Below, piece by piece: positions 11,877 through 26,836 of a stretch of 64,000 bases of DNA. The stretch is from Carya illinoinensis. Lineage: Eukaryota > Streptophyta > Magnoliopsida > Fagales > Juglandaceae. Both the position numbers and the translations under genes were made by a program. Under the pieces are notes generated by a model, which saw only the letters and a program-made list of their open reading frames with translations, made no database searches and was not told the origin of the DNA. Within the stretch, counting starts at the first letter, position 1; each line of letters begins with the position of its first letter. The stretch is from positions 2,480,001 to 2,544,000 of the forward strand of contig NC_056756.1 in assembly GCF_018687715.1 (NCBI RefSeq), read 5' to 3'.

Positions 11877-12877
11877 GTTGAAAATAAACACGACTAGGAC
11901 TAGCTAGAATCTATCATGCACGGTTCGATGGTACTGTCTTACAAGTTTTTAAGATAGGGTCGATCGATATTCGAGCTCTCGTTACGTATACATGATCATC
12001 AGAAACATAATTTTCTCAAAAACATCATGAAACACCACCTGCTTAACACAAAATTAGCTAGCTAGCAAGTCGATGATCATGATCTGGCCATCGGCAAACA
12101 GCTTCTTTTTTCCTAATTAATTTCTTTTTTATTTGATTATATCTAAGTACTAAACGTCATTTCATTTTTAAAGGAGTGCTTTGCTGAGTTCCTACCACGT
12201 TAAGTGATCTAGAGACCCCTTCCAAGAGTGATATTATTTATAAAACCCCACACAAATGCACAGATAGACCGAGATTGGGAAAAAATAGTAGAGTTGATCT
12301 AATTGAATGGTAAGAGACTGTTTACAACCAAGGAAGAGTTTATATAGGCTTAGGATGACGATTCGTATCCCAAAATCGTGGGAACCCACGTGCTACACGA
12401 AGACTGCAAACTCGACATGAATTTTGCTTCATGAACTATGCGAGGAAATGTGGTAGCTAGGAACCGCGTGATGCCATCAATATAGAGAAGACGTAATGCA
12501 TGTCATCAAGTACTTGAAATCAACTGCCCAAGATGTGCTGATGAAGAGGGAATGGGAACCGTTGCATTGTACATGGGAAGTCGAATGGAACAAATGAGGG
12601 CAACCCGTAGCTTGACATGTGGAGGGGTCAGGAAGTGAGCACGGTTACCTATTCCACAGAAGAAAGTTGTTAACAGTCGACTGGGCCGAAAGAAGAAATG
12701 GCAAGGACAAGAATAAATTCTATGAGACCAGTTCGGTAGGAATTGATGGAATAACTATATGAAAATTTTCCCCCTCAAGCATGAGGTCCAGGCCCATATA
12801 CAAGAAGCCTAAGCAAACTAGGCAACCCATTGGCCTACAGAGGGCCCTCGACCCTAAAGGAAGGGGAACAAGGAACA
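10327..12877. other. AT-rich intergenic region without recognisable genes
   Basis: No supported coding sequence. It contains a two-copy 49-bp direct repeat at about 11660-11757 (shared text ACACAAACTTACACACTATC), an AT microsatellite at about 11846-11872, and from about 12240 a different, less AT-rich segment that resumes at 16165 after the solo LTR. That segment has a TATATA-containing stretch near 12330 and looks repeat-derived, but I could not assign it. Confidence 0.5.
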
Positions 12878-12882
12878 CACTG

Positions 12883-15800
12883 TGTAACAGCCAGTTAGAA
12901 ATTTAATTGTGAAATTTCTATTAGTTTTAGGAACCTCGTGAAGACCCCATAAGTTTTCACGAATCCATTAATCGTATAAATTTTAGTCTAACTACATAGT
13001 TAGTGTTATTATTTACTATAGTATCTGAAGTGTATTTTTGATTATTGGAGATAGTTAGAAGTGTCAAAATGTATTATGGTTTGTGCCATTAGACTCGGAG
13101 GGTTATTTAAGGTCTTATGGCGCAATAACACTTTTTCATATTTTCGGACGAAACGTCTACTCAAAACTGTAGATATTATTGGATAAAAATATCTTAAGCT
13201 AATTTTTGTAGATATTATTGGATAAAAATATTTTAAACTAATTTTGTGGATATTATTGGATAAAAATATTTTAAGCTAATTTCATGGATATTATTAGGTA
13301 AGAGAGTCCTACACTTAACTCTCACTTCGGGTAAGAGAATCTCACACTTAACTCTCACTTCGGGTAAGAGAGTCCTACACTTAACTCTCACTCCAGCTTC
13401 ATCTCTTCCATATCTCATCCATAAGTATCTCCAGCCACCCCTTCCCACGAAATTATCTTCATTTACACTTTCCATTAAAAGAATATCAAACACTCTCTCT
13501 CGGATAGTTTTTAGGAATTCTTTTGCACGCCCATTTCGAAGCTTTTTTAAGTGTTTTATCATAAAGTTTCCTTCATATAAGTTGTTCCTTTTTTAGTCTA
13601 GTTTACGTGGATATCTTATTTGTCCTATTTGAAGATCATTTGATTAGTAAAATATTATGTAAACTATAAAAAGGTCATTATGGAAGATAAACTGAAGAAT
13701 ATGTTATAGTTTGGAGTTTTTGATCAAGCTAATGGATAGATATAGGTCTAAAATTTTTATGGAGTATTGTTAACATGCATATATGACTATTCGTTGAGGA
13801 TTTTTGCATGATTAAAGGTTTTGATAAAATATTTTCTTAGATTCAGAAACTTAGAAACTGGAAGAGGAAAAACAGTTTCTGTTTTGAGAAAGTTTAACTC
13901 TTTGGTGGTCTAAACCTATTCCAATGATTTTGATAATTTTATTGGAGGATCCTAAGCATCTTATATACATGTTATATTATTATTTTGAAGATATTTGATG
14001 TTAGTTTCAAAGATATGAATTTTTATGCAAAGACATATTCAGATAAGTCAAAGTGTTGATGTTTTTGGCTAAATTCATGTTTTGGTTAATTGTTAACTAT
14101 GTGATCTTGAATTAGAAGCTTATATATGTTTTAGGACATCTTTTTAAACATTGTGATGGTTTGGTTTGAAGATCACATGTTTATAAGTCATAGATCAAAA
14201 GGTTAATCAAAACAAGTTAGAAACAAAAATCAATGAAAATAGCATATGGGAATTTCGGCCCTATGGAGTTTTAATAGTTGTGATTAGTTCTAAATTTTTC
14301 TAAATTGATATTTGAGTTAAAGATAAAATTTACATGAGGCATATAAATTTTGGTGACTTTTGAAATTAGTATGCAAAATCCTTAAGTTATGGGTAAAAGG
14401 TCATTTTCCTACATGTAGAGAGTAAAATGGAAATTTTACTCTTTAAATTAGAATTTTTCATATTTCAAATTATTAGTGATTTAGTGCTAACTTTTAGAAT
14501 CACTAATTACAGTTCCTCGTGATCACGCTTGAGGTTTTATAAGAAACGCGGAGATCGAGATAAGTTAACTTTTAACTTACTAGCAGTCTACTGTGTATGT
14601 GTGCTAAGTAAAAGAACTACAGTGTATGTATGTGTGTTATCATATATGTCATGCCATGCCAAGTTATCACGTAATTGTCTATTATACAGAATTTATTCCG
14701 TCATCAATTTTTATCTGTTACATAATATATTATGTCATGTATTACTGTACCTTACAAGTACGTCATGCTAAATATGTCATCTATTACATATATGTCAAGT
14801 CATGTAATATTCACTGTTGCAAGTATGTCATGTTAAATATGTTGTCTATTATATGTTATGCCATGTTACGAAATATTTCTATCTCAAGTTGGTCATATAT
14901 TTCAAGTTATGTTCAAGTCACGTTATGTTACGTCAGGGCTTCAGTCCTTTCATATTCTAGTCACGTTTCATCTTGAGTACATTCAGTTTCGTGGGGTCCA
15001 CAACATCTGTAGCACACGAAGTATGGGGTCACAGCAATTGTGAAGCATACACTATGTGAGATACAGCAATTGTGACATGTAGAATACATAGGGCCACAAC
15101 AACTGTGGAGTATGTATTTACACGTAGAATACATGGGGCTACAACAACTGTGGAGTATGTATTTACACGTAGAATACATGGGGCCATAACAACTGTGGAG
15201 TATGTATTTAACTGTATTGTGACGTGTAGAATACATAGGGCCACAACAACTGTGAAGTATGTATTTACACGTAGAATACATGGGGCCACAACAACTGTGG
15301 AGTATGTATTTAACTGCATTATGATGTGTATTATACATGAAGCTACAACAACTGTGGAGTATGTATTTACACGTAAAATACATGGGGCCACAATAACTGT
15401 GGAGTATGTATTTTTCATGTTAAGTCAAATTTCAGAACAAGTTCATGATAAGTTAAGTTTCGTATCATGTTCATGTTAATTCAAGTTTCAAAGCAAATTC
15501 ATGCTAAGTCAAGTTTCAAATTAAGTTTATGTCAAGTCAAGTTCAGTTCATATTTCAATTTAAGTTATATCAATTATGCTATGTTGTACGCCAAGTTATA
15601 CTTTAATTACTTATGAATTTGATTATGCATTTATACTTTTACTGTCATCCATGCATCATTAGCTTGTGTGGAAGTTTTTTGTTAACTTACTGAGATTTAT
15701 AATCAAATCTCACTTTGGTAGTCCCAACTACCATTCCCCCGAATGGTAGATCTTGTTACAGGACCTGAAGGAGAATCAGGAGCTGATCAACTAGACACAG

Positions 15801-16159
15801 TTGACTAAGCGACAGTGCAACGTCAATGTTAATATAGTAGTTAACGTAAATTACTACTTGTATAATGGAGTTGCATCTCTAGTACTTTTTGGATCATAAC
15901 CATTTTGGATTAGTGTTGTGATCTTAGTTGTTCAATGGGTCTTTATGTATGAAATATGTTTTAAGCATTTGAGATATTTTCAATTTGGTGCATAGTATTG
16001 CTAAAGAAAAAAATTATCCGCTGCGAATATTGCATAATGTTAGATACATGTTAGGAACATTGCATCTTATATGTCATGAACGGGCGCATATAACCTTGTG
16101 TTGCATGTCTTGACGCTTCAAATGTCCGTCCGATCCCAAACGGAACATGGGGCATCACA
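12883..16159. mobile_element. Solo LTR (3.3 kb), target duplication CACTG
   Basis: The segment begins TGTAACAG and ends GGCATCACA. It is flanked by the perfect 5-bp duplication CACTG (12878-12882 and 16160-16164). It has no gag or pol. LTRs of this size with TGTAAC...ATCACA ends are known from plant Ty3/gypsy chromoviruses (inference). A sister LTR and internal region are absent, so this is a solo LTR left by unequal recombination. It contains the 45-bp tandem array at 15067-15414 and two near-identical units of about 46-50 bp near 13150-13300 and 13310-13390. Confidence 0.85.
15067..15414. repeat. 45-bp tandem repeat array inside the solo LTR
   Basis: About seven to eight copies of a 45-bp unit (core ACAACAACTGTGGAGTATGT). 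Exact 45-bp units occur at 15121-15165, 15166-15210 and 15268-15312. Some units carry a 12-bp insertion (ACTGTATTGTGA or ACTGCATTATGA), giving 57 bp. More degenerate copies extend left to about 15010. Because 45 and 57 are multiples of three, long open frames appear on both strands; they are artefacts of periodicity. Confidence 0.9.
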
Positions 16160-16164
16160 CACTG

Positions 16165-16671
16165 TCCTAGTTTCCCCTACGCCATACAGCCCCAAAAGGT
16201 CTAAACATGAGGACAGGCAGTACATGCGGGGAGCCCTTGATCCCTTGACAACAAGTAAGGGGGAGGGGAGATCCGATGTGTCACACCTACTACCAGACAG
16301 ATGAGACAGAAGGCTACACCACATTTATAACATCTGACTAAGGGCATGATGGAGGTGACATATACCTCTGGCACAGGAAATGGACAGTTGATCCCCAGAA
16401 ATCAAGTATATAAGACAATTCTCAGGTACTATGAATTTTATCTGAACTCTTTATATAATAGCACTAAACTCTAAGACGATATTGACTTTGGCATCAAAGA
16501 CTCCCTGGCCACCATATCCCCTTTCTCACGGTCTTTTCTTTGTTTCTGCAAGCCCAAGATCGGAAATTTGAGTTGCTAAAAGTCTAGCCTAAAGGTATGC
16601 AAAACACGACATTAACACAAACAACTACTAATGAAATGTTACCCACTGCAATAGTATTTCTCCATGGTCAC
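16165..16671. other. Continuation of the repeat-like host of the solo LTR
   Basis: Once the solo LTR and its target duplication are removed this joins the segment ending at 12877. It has a TATA-like AAGTATATAAGAC at about 16408-16420 and a second TATA-like stretch at about 16452. It resembles the promoter region of an LTR, but no partner repeat was found. No coding sequence. Confidence 0.35.
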
Positions 16672-17407
16672 TGTTGAATCTAAGGTTTTAAGTTTCATAT
16701 AATTATATATCTGCACATTGATTTTGAAAATAACAAATTAATTCAAAGAATAAAGGAATCTCAAGCTCAAGTTGTCTACACAATGAAGTCAAGCACATCA
16801 AGGAACTAAACATAAGTAAGAAGGGAACAAGTTCACATTAAAACTCATAAAGTAATTTTGTAAATCTCTTAAAAATTTAAAATTAGGATTACGGCTCAAA
16901 ATTAATAGTTTGTTCATTTTGAGAGATATATAATTTGTATTGTATTGTTCTTATTTCACTTATTGAGGAGTGTTCTCTGATAACCTACCCACTATCAACT
17001 CTTATATCAGTAAAATGGTGTGCATCACTCTTGTACGTATAGAATGTGTTCTACACAGGAAATAGTTGAATCACCACGTATAAGGTGATTGCAAGTGTAG
17101 AGGGCCAATGTTCTACATAGATCCTTTGTAGCGGTGTTGTTCAAAGGTGTAATAGGTTTTTATCTCTACTTAAAGGAGGTTGAATAGTGAATTTGGAGAT
17201 CTTCAGGAGGTAGTTTGAAGTGAGGATGTAGACAGTAGGACCGAACCTCGTTAATATACTGAATTTATTTCTCTCTTATCCTTATTCTTTATATTTATTG
17301 CTGCTTCATATTTTATTTATATTTTATATTATATATTTGATTTATAATTTTTAATTTTTAAATATAATTCGATTCATTCTCTTTTTATACTAGTCATATG
17401 AGCAACA
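16672..17407 (+). mobile_element. Internally deleted solo LTR of the SIRE-like family
   Basis: Reverse-complement homologue of the LTRs at 27137-28475 and 34975-36313. It starts TGTTGAATC and ends GAGCAACA, both matching the LTR ends. It is only 736 bp against 1339 bp because the middle is missing. The flanks GTCAC (16667-16671) and GCCAC (17408-17412) look like a diverged 5-bp target duplication. Orientation is opposite to the full-length element. Many substitutions show it is much older. Confidence 0.8.
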
Positions 17408-18200
17408 GCCACCTTGGAAAGATTGAAGGGAGAAATATAATTGCGGTTGCCTTTGGATGACTCAAAAAGTAATTCTTCTTTGCTGCAAAATTAGAAGAAA
17501 AAGGGTTAACGTTCCGCAGCGAGTGCAATAATGATATTTTTCTTGCTTGTTGTAGATTCAATTATCATAATTCGCTGTAGCGTGTGGGCCGGCTTACGAC
17601 TTCCTTCCAATCAGACTCGATCATGGTACGTAGGGACTTGCATGCTTAAGTCTTTATTCCGTTGGCTGACCCAATTAATTATGCTCCTTCGGGGATTACT
17701 GAAGTCTAACCTACATCTATACAAAGAAAAAAAGGTGTATATTTTTAGAGTTCTATTTAGAGTGACCTCGTGTTTATTCAGAAGATTCTCTTTTTATTTA
17801 AATATTTTTCTCTTTAAGTGAATTTTCTTTTAAGCTAATTTTGTTCATTCTTGAAGGTATGTAATTTATTATTTTCGCTGCTGTCTATTAATCTATATTT
17901 TATATGAAAATTTTACATATATATTTATTGCAACCTTTACATGATAACCTCCATTGCGGCCTGCTCCTATTTATACGTACATTGCCTGCCTTACGATAAA
18001 CAAATATTTCTGTTTTTCTCTTCAACATAAAACAAATTTATTTTATTAGTAAAAACTGCTGTCGATCTTCATTTCTAACCTACTTGATCATTTATGAGCA
18101 TATTGATCATAATTGGTATATATGATACATTTTCTGTATAGATATTTAACGTAGGAAACTACTTATACATTATAGTTACGAAAAGTCTACGTATATATTA
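17408..18200. other. Intergenic DNA, no recognised feature
   Basis: AT-rich. An open frame at 17531-17821 has no recognisable domain and no family features. Confidence 0.4.
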
Positions 18201-19440
18201 TATTATTAATCATTATTTTATACCCCTTTTTGTCCTTATCAAAAGGTACATAGGAAGAAAATAGCCGCACCCACATTATAATTTTACTAGACAAACTACA
18301 CCCCTCATAGCTAGGCTTCATGACCAATATTTTAAAATGGGCGTTCACCATAGTAATTACCGCTAGGATCGTAGTTGCAAGTCATAAAGATCCCCCCATC
18401 CTTTTTACACCTGACCCTAGCACACCCAATACGCTTGGTGTCGCGCCAGACAACTTGGGTGTAGTGCATGCACCCGCCACCCTTACACGAGTTGGACTCG
18501 CGGTCGTAGTATTGTTTCTCATCAACCCACATCTTCACAGCCTCTAGTGCGGTGAAGGTGCCCCAGCCTTGAGCGATGTTCTCCCCATAGGGTCCATTGG
18601 AATGCTCCAAGTTGCAATCCCTCCTCTTGTTAGCATAATTCTTGGCATAGACTTGCAGCGTGTGGTTCCATGTTAGAGGCGCAACACCGACTTCGGCACG
18701 AGCAGCATTGTGGGCGTTGAGAAAGTCTCGATAGGAATTTTGTGCCAGGGAGGCTTGAATTAGGGTGAACCCTATGAAGCATATTGCTAGAAAATACTTG
18801 CCAAACCCCATTTTAGAAGGCTTGTCAAGTTAATAGATTTATGATGGTTGGTGGGAACAAATGGGGCATATGATCTCGGTTTTTATTAGCCGCTTTGATG
18901 ATCAGCATGCAAATTAGGTGTACATACTATACATATATGGCGATACCTAGTGAATATCAGATCACTAGGTATCTCCCAATTTCTCTCCATTATAATCTCT
19001 ACTTAATTAATATAAGTAATATTTAGGTAGAACGAACGTTGTTGATCCTGGCCTATATATATGATCTAATTATATATATACATGGGCATTGATAAACTTA
19101 CCTATTATTTCTTGATCATAAATTGATAATATATATTTTTCCCCCTCAAGCTTTAAACGGATTTCACCCCTTTTATTGAAAATGAAGAGAGGACAATCTT
19201 TTGTCATCTGTCAAATAACTCCTAATTTCTAAAGAAAGAAATAGTCGGGTACGTAGACTTTTCTTACCATATATTGTTATTATTATTAAATGATATATTT
19301 TTATAATTATTTTATCAATGAGATAATGATAGAAATTGGATACATTTAATTAGAAATCCAGATACTGGTATATTTAAATGCTATATAAAGTTCTAAGATT
19401 TGCAAATATGCCAAGCATTACTCGCACCTTTTAAAAAATA
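18201..19440. repeat. Segmental duplication copy 2 (contains PR-1C)
   Basis: Counterpart of 2308-3428 plus 9143-9222 plus about 10316-10330. It preserves the empty sites of the copia element (GAAATTGGATACATTTAATTA at about 19333) and of the LINE (about 19425), so it is the ancestral arrangement. Confidence 0.85.
18332..18811 (-). CDS. PR1: Pathogenesis-related protein 1 (PR-1C)
   Basis: Intronless 159-residue secreted CAP/PR-1 protein. The signal peptide MGFGKYFLAIC... is cleaved after ASLA before QNSYRDF. Motifs: FLNAHNAAR (cavity His kept), [34 protein letters not shown], six cysteines. Very close to PR-1B; the main difference is that C keeps the histidine lost in B. It ends in PF, so the last residue differs from the PY of the CAPE1 consensus. 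The promoter TATA site seen in B is altered here (about 18925-18942). Confidence 0.93.
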   Translation of the reverse strand: MGFGKYFLAICFIGFTLIQASLAQNSYRDFLNAHNAARAEVGVAPLTWNHTLQVYAKNYANKRRDCNLEHSNGPYGENIAQGWGTFTALEAVKMWVDEKQYYDRESNSCKGGGCMHYTQVVWRDTKRIGCARVRCKKDGGIFMTCNYDPSGNYYGERPF

Positions 19441-22232
<2,792 letters not shown>

Positions 22233-22712
22233 TTAGTAAGGACGTTCGCCGTCGTTATTTCCCGGAGGATCGTAGTTGCAGGTCACAAATATCCCACCAC
22301 TGTTGCACCTGACCCTGGCGCAGCCGAGATGAGTTGTGTCGCGCCAGACAATCTGAGTGTAGTGTCTGCACTCATCGCCAACACACGAGTTGGTGTCATA
22401 GTCATAGAATTGCTTCTCATCTACCCACATCTTCACTGCCTCTATTGCGGTAAAGCCACTCCAGCCAGCAGCAATGTTTTCCGAATAGGGTCCATTGGAA
22501 TGCTCCAAGTTGCAGTCCCTCCTCTCTAGAGCATAGTTTTGAGCATAGGCTGCAAGGGTATCGTCCCAAGAAATAGGACCAACACCAACTTCATCACGAG
22601 CTGCATTGTGTGCATCCACAAAGTCTTGGTCGGAGTTTTGAGCTAGGGCAAGATCATGAATTAGGGTTAACCCCGTGAAGCATATGGCTAGCATAAACTT
22701 GCTTAGCCCCAT
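22233..22712 (-). CDS. PR1: Pathogenesis-related protein 1 (PR-1D), canonical CAPE1 terminus
   Basis: Intronless 159-residue secreted CAP/PR-1 protein. The ATG at 22712 (MGLSKFMLAIC...) is chosen because it precedes the signal peptide, cleaved after LALA before QNSDQDF; the longer frame to 22766 begins with TTG. Motifs: FVDAHNAAR (cavity His), YSENIAAGW (Ser for the usual Gly, Glu kept), CRHYTQIVWR, six cysteines. It ends PPGNNDGERPY, which fits the PxGNxxxxxPY pattern of the CAPE1 signalling peptide, the only copy of the four to do so at its terminus. A perfect TATAAATA box lies 67-74 bases upstream. A TTGACG motif (W-box-like and as-1-like core, 22848-22853) lies about 60 bases further up, consistent with defence regulation. 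Confidence 0.94.
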   Translation of the reverse strand: MGLSKFMLAICFTGLTLIHDLALAQNSDQDFVDAHNAARDEVGVGPISWDDTLAAYAQNYALERRDCNLEHSNGPYSENIAAGWSGFTAIEAVKMWVDEKQFYDYDTNSCVGDECRHYTQIVWRDTTHLGCARVRCNSGGIFVTCNYDPPGNNDGERPY

Positions 22713-22778
22713 TTTCAAGCTAGGCACAGGCAGGCAGTTGATAGATTTATGATTCTTAAGTGTCAATGCGGCATTAGG

Positions 22779-22786
22779 TATTTATA
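22779..22786 (-). promoter_or_regulatory. TATA box of PR-1D
   Basis: TATAAATA on the minus strand, about 70 bases upstream of the ATG, the best TATA match of the four PR-1 copies. Confidence 0.6.
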
Positions 22787-22847
22787 GGCAAGCTAGGGAA
22801 CGTTATCCCTCTACTAGTGTAAATAGTTTACATATATATTATATGGT

Positions 22848-22853
22848 CGTCAA
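22848..22853 (-). promoter_or_regulatory. TTGACG, W-box-like or as-1-like element upstream of PR-1D
   Basis: TTGAC is the core bound by WRKY factors and TGACG the core bound by TGA factors, both known PR-1 regulators. A single short match, so chance is possible. Confidence 0.25.
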
Positions 22854-22899
22854 TTTATTAATTCGGGAGTATACAGTTCTTTAATTGGTCCTTGTGATA

Positions 22900-23533
22900 G
22901 CTTGTAGAAATTGAATAATAGCTTGTAGAAATTGAATAATGGGAAAAAACAAAAACAAATAATAAACAAAAGAGGGGGCCGGGGTGGTTTATTTCGATCG
23001 TTTTCGGTTAAGAAAACGACATGAATCGGAATTCACATGCCCAACATTAGGATATGTACCTCATAATTAATGGTCCCATTCCAAATGGAACCTGCCTATA
23101 GCGTGCATGTTCTATATATAAATATATATATATATATATGCGCATGCAATTGCAACAAAAAGGTGGCCGGCTTGCCGTGCATCCACGCCATGAGTTGAAC
23201 ATGCAGTCATGTGTTTGGCTTGTATTCAGGCAAACACAACAACGTCTCTTGATAGGAAGGTGTCAACTGAGGGATCGAAATAATTAAATGCATAAATAAA
23301 TCGTATAATACTTTTCATATAATATTTATAAATTTATATTCGCCGTAATAGATATTGTAAAATTCATTTAGTATTATATTTATCTAATTTTTATCTTTTG
23401 AAATTCTCAAATTATATATATCGAAATATAAGAGAATATTTTTCTGTAAAGAAATTATTGGTCCAACTATCATGTGTAAGTAATGTAGGTAAATAATTAA
23501 ATGACATCAATCGAGGTTAAGAATATGATGAAC
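22900..23533. other. Intergenic DNA upstream of PR-1D
   Basis: No coding sequence. A short direct duplication AGCTTGTAGAAATTGAATAA occurs at about 22900-22938, and a TA microsatellite at about 23118-23138. Confidence 0.5.
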
Positions 23534-25633
23534 AAGTCACGTCGAAGCTTAATTTCAGCCGTCAATCTACGGTCATACTTGTAAAAGTGAAGTCATGTGA
23601 ATGTACTGTTTGGGGGGCCATCATTCACGGATACCACTACGAGTTTGGCGCCATGTCAGCTTTAAAACTTTGTAGAGATACGTTAATTTGTTGCGTAGAG
23701 CACTTACAATACTTCATTCATCTTATCATTTAAAATTTATTTTTTTTATTGTATATATTAAATTTTACAATAAATTATATATCAACTTATCTATTTTCTC
23801 TATATCATTTTATAATATTTTTTATTTTTTTTCAAACATTTCCTTTCTACCAATAAATTTATAATATCCATATATTTTTTTATATTTACAATATATTATT
23901 ATATATAATGTAACATAATTTACTCCTATAAACACAAAATAAAATTATATAAGTTAAATAAAAATAAAAAATAAAATCAAATATGAAAAAATTGGATAAA
24001 TAATATTTTTAAGATTTTTTTAGAATAAAATAAAATAGAGGTGTTTTAAATGATGAACAATAAAAATAATTTGTATTGAAATGTAAAAAAAAGGTATAAG
24101 GAAATGAGGGAATAAATGAAATATAAATAATAATAAAAATTATTTGAATGATGAATAGTATCTGCTATATGATTGTAGTAACTTGTATTTTATAAAATCT
24201 TTTATCTAATTGGATAGAGCTCATTTTATAAATATTCTTTGAAATAGTTTATATTTTTTATATTATACATGAGCAATTGAGAGTGCTTTTAGAAGAAATG
24301 CGATGCCCATGTTTCATATTCAAACAGAATTGGGCTTCTTGCAAAGACTGAAAAGATTAATATCACTTAATCTGGGGCCCAAGTTTTAAGTCCACCCCCG
24401 ATTCACACGTCTTTCTTGTTGGGCCAATGATAACTTTCTAATAATTTGAGAGAGAGCATGATTCTTTTCAATGTTTTCATAGGATAGAAAACGGACGATG
24501 TTTTTTTTTTTTTTTTCATTTGTCCTCCAAACACTAAATCTTAATTTTGCCCCATCCATTTCACCATTAAAAACCATGATGTTGATTCGGTTTCGGCCCA
24601 AAACCAATGAGCAACTAATAAGTTTCATACATAATTAAAACCAGTCGAAACCAGCTAGTTAAAAGGAAGAAAACTAGCATGCTCAATTTCGATGTGATAC
24701 CAATCAGTTGTTGACGTCCTGTCGATGGCGCAATGAAAGATAGTACTGAGAGAGAAAGAGAAAGAATAGTGGCTCGTCACAACGAGAGAGAGAGAGAGAG
24801 AGAGAGAGAGTCTGAGAGAAATATGAATTGAGGCCAAAAAAAAAAATTTGGAGGGGATATTAAACTCTAAATCCAAACAATGTTGTTTGGTGTATTAAAC
24901 CAAACGACGTTATTTCATTTTAATTTTTTTTTCTAAACAGTAATTATAAAATGACGTCATTTACTCAAGTGAAACGATGTTATTTTACCTAAGATATATA
25001 TAAAAATATATATTATATTAGCTAGTTTGACTATTTGAAACAAATCAGAACGGCCAATGTTAATTTTATCAATTTCCTTCTTTGACCGATTGGTTTTCTA
25101 CCAGATTAGGCCCATTTCATCAATTTTTATACAACCCTACTTTTTTTTTTCATATAATTAATTTACAAATTTGTCCATCTTAAGAGAATTTCATAAGATG
25201 GGTTTCTTAGTAAAATAAAGGGATGAAAGCTCATACAAATGGAATGTTTAATGAATTTATTTTTTAAATAAAAAATTTATCAATTCTCGGGTTAGGAGGT
25301 AATACCCAAGAAACTTACCAATAAATCAATTGATGTTCCATAAAAGAATTCTATCTACTCAAAAGCTATATATGATTAAGGAAATATTCAGTTATTTCAA
25401 ACATGTTGAATTGAGGACAAGATGGGATGGACCTACAATTAGGCTATTCCCTATTCCTCACATGCAACATAGATATGCTTTTGATTCTTAGTACCTAATT
25501 AATGCTATATATTAATATTTCTTTTTCTTATACCTTGAATTTTGGGGGAGCGAGGGATTGGGCATTCTTTTAAAAAAGAAAATATTCAGTTTTTTTAAAC
25601 ATGTTGAATTGAGGAATAAATGGGATGCACCTA
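23534..25633. repeat. 2.1-kb tandem duplication, unit 1
   Basis: Starts AAGTCACGTCGAAG and ends where the same words begin again at 25634. It contains a MITE-like AT-rich block (about 23694-24293, starting AGAGCACTTACAATA), a poly-T tract, a GA run (about 24783-24810) and an internal short repeat around CATGTTGAATTGAGG (about 25403 and 25600). Open frames inside contain GA-encoded Leu-Ser repeats and no recognisable protein. Confidence 0.85.
23694..24293. repeat. MITE-like AT-rich element
   Basis: Starts AGAGCACTTACAAT and ends near AGTGCTTTTAGAAG, whose complement resembles the start. About 600 bp, extremely AT-rich, no coding. Repeated inside duplication unit 2 (about 25796-26330) with some loss. 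Confidence 0.45.
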
Positions 25634-26802
25634 CAAGTCACGTCGAAGCTTAATTTCAGCCGTCAATCTACGGTCATACTTGTCAAAGTGAAGTCATGTG
25701 AATGTACCGTTTGGGGGGCCATCATTCGCGGATACCACCATGAGTTTAGGCGCCATATCAGCTTTCAAACTTTGTAGAGATATGTTAATTTATTGTAGCA
25801 CTTACAATAATTACTTCATCTTATTTTTTAAAATACATTATTAAAATTTATTTTTTTAATTTTATATATTGACTTTTATAATAGATTATACATCAATTTA
25901 TCTATTTTTTCTTCATATTATTTTAATAATATTTTTTTATTTTTTTTAAACATTTCATTTCTATCAATAAATTTGTAATATCCATATATTTTGTTTATTT
26001 ACAATATATTATTATATATAATGTAATATAATTCAGTTCTATAAGCACAAAATAAAATAGAGGTGTTTTAAATGATGAACAATAAAAATAATTTGAATTG
26101 AAATGTAAAAAAAAAAAAAGTATAAAGAAATGAGGGAGTAAATGAAGTATTAATAATAAAAAAATTATTTGAATGATGAATAGGTATCCGCTATATGTAG
26201 CAGGTTATTGTAGCAACTTGTATTTTACAAAATCTTTTATTTAATCTGATGGAGCTTATTTTATGAACATTCTTTTAAATATTTTACATTTTTTATATTA
26301 TACGTGAGTCATTAAGAATGCTATAGGAGAACTGAAGAAGTGTTGAGCCCATGTTTCATATTCAAACCCAAGGAGAATTGGGCTTCTTGCAAAGACTGAA
26401 AAGATTAATATCACTTAATCTGGGGCCCAAGTTTTAAGTCCACCCCCAATTCACGTCTTTCTTGTTAGGCCAATGATAACTTTCTAATAATTTGAAAGAG
26501 AGCATGATTCTTTTCATAGGGTTGAAAACGGACCATTTTTTTTTAATCGTCCTCCAAACACCAAATCATTTTGTCCCATCCATTTCACCATTAAAAACCG
26601 ATAATGTTGATTCGGTTTTGATCCAAAACCAATGAGCAACCAATAAGTTTTATACATAGTTAAAACTAGCCGATTTCGACTAGTTAAATGGAAGAAAACT
26701 AGCATGTTCAATTTCGACGTGATATCGATCGGTTCATTTACGTCCTGTCAGTGGCACAATGAGAGATAGTATTGAGAGAGTTCACGTTGTGATGAGAGAG
26801 AG

Positions 26803-26836
<34 letters not shown>

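Noticed and set aside
14961..15479. Long overlapping open frames on both strands (Cys-rich, repeated YILHSCC and mirrored patterns)
   Set aside because: They are produced by the 45/57-bp tandem repeat, whose lengths are multiples of three; the same DNA is open in several frames and lies in a solo LTR.
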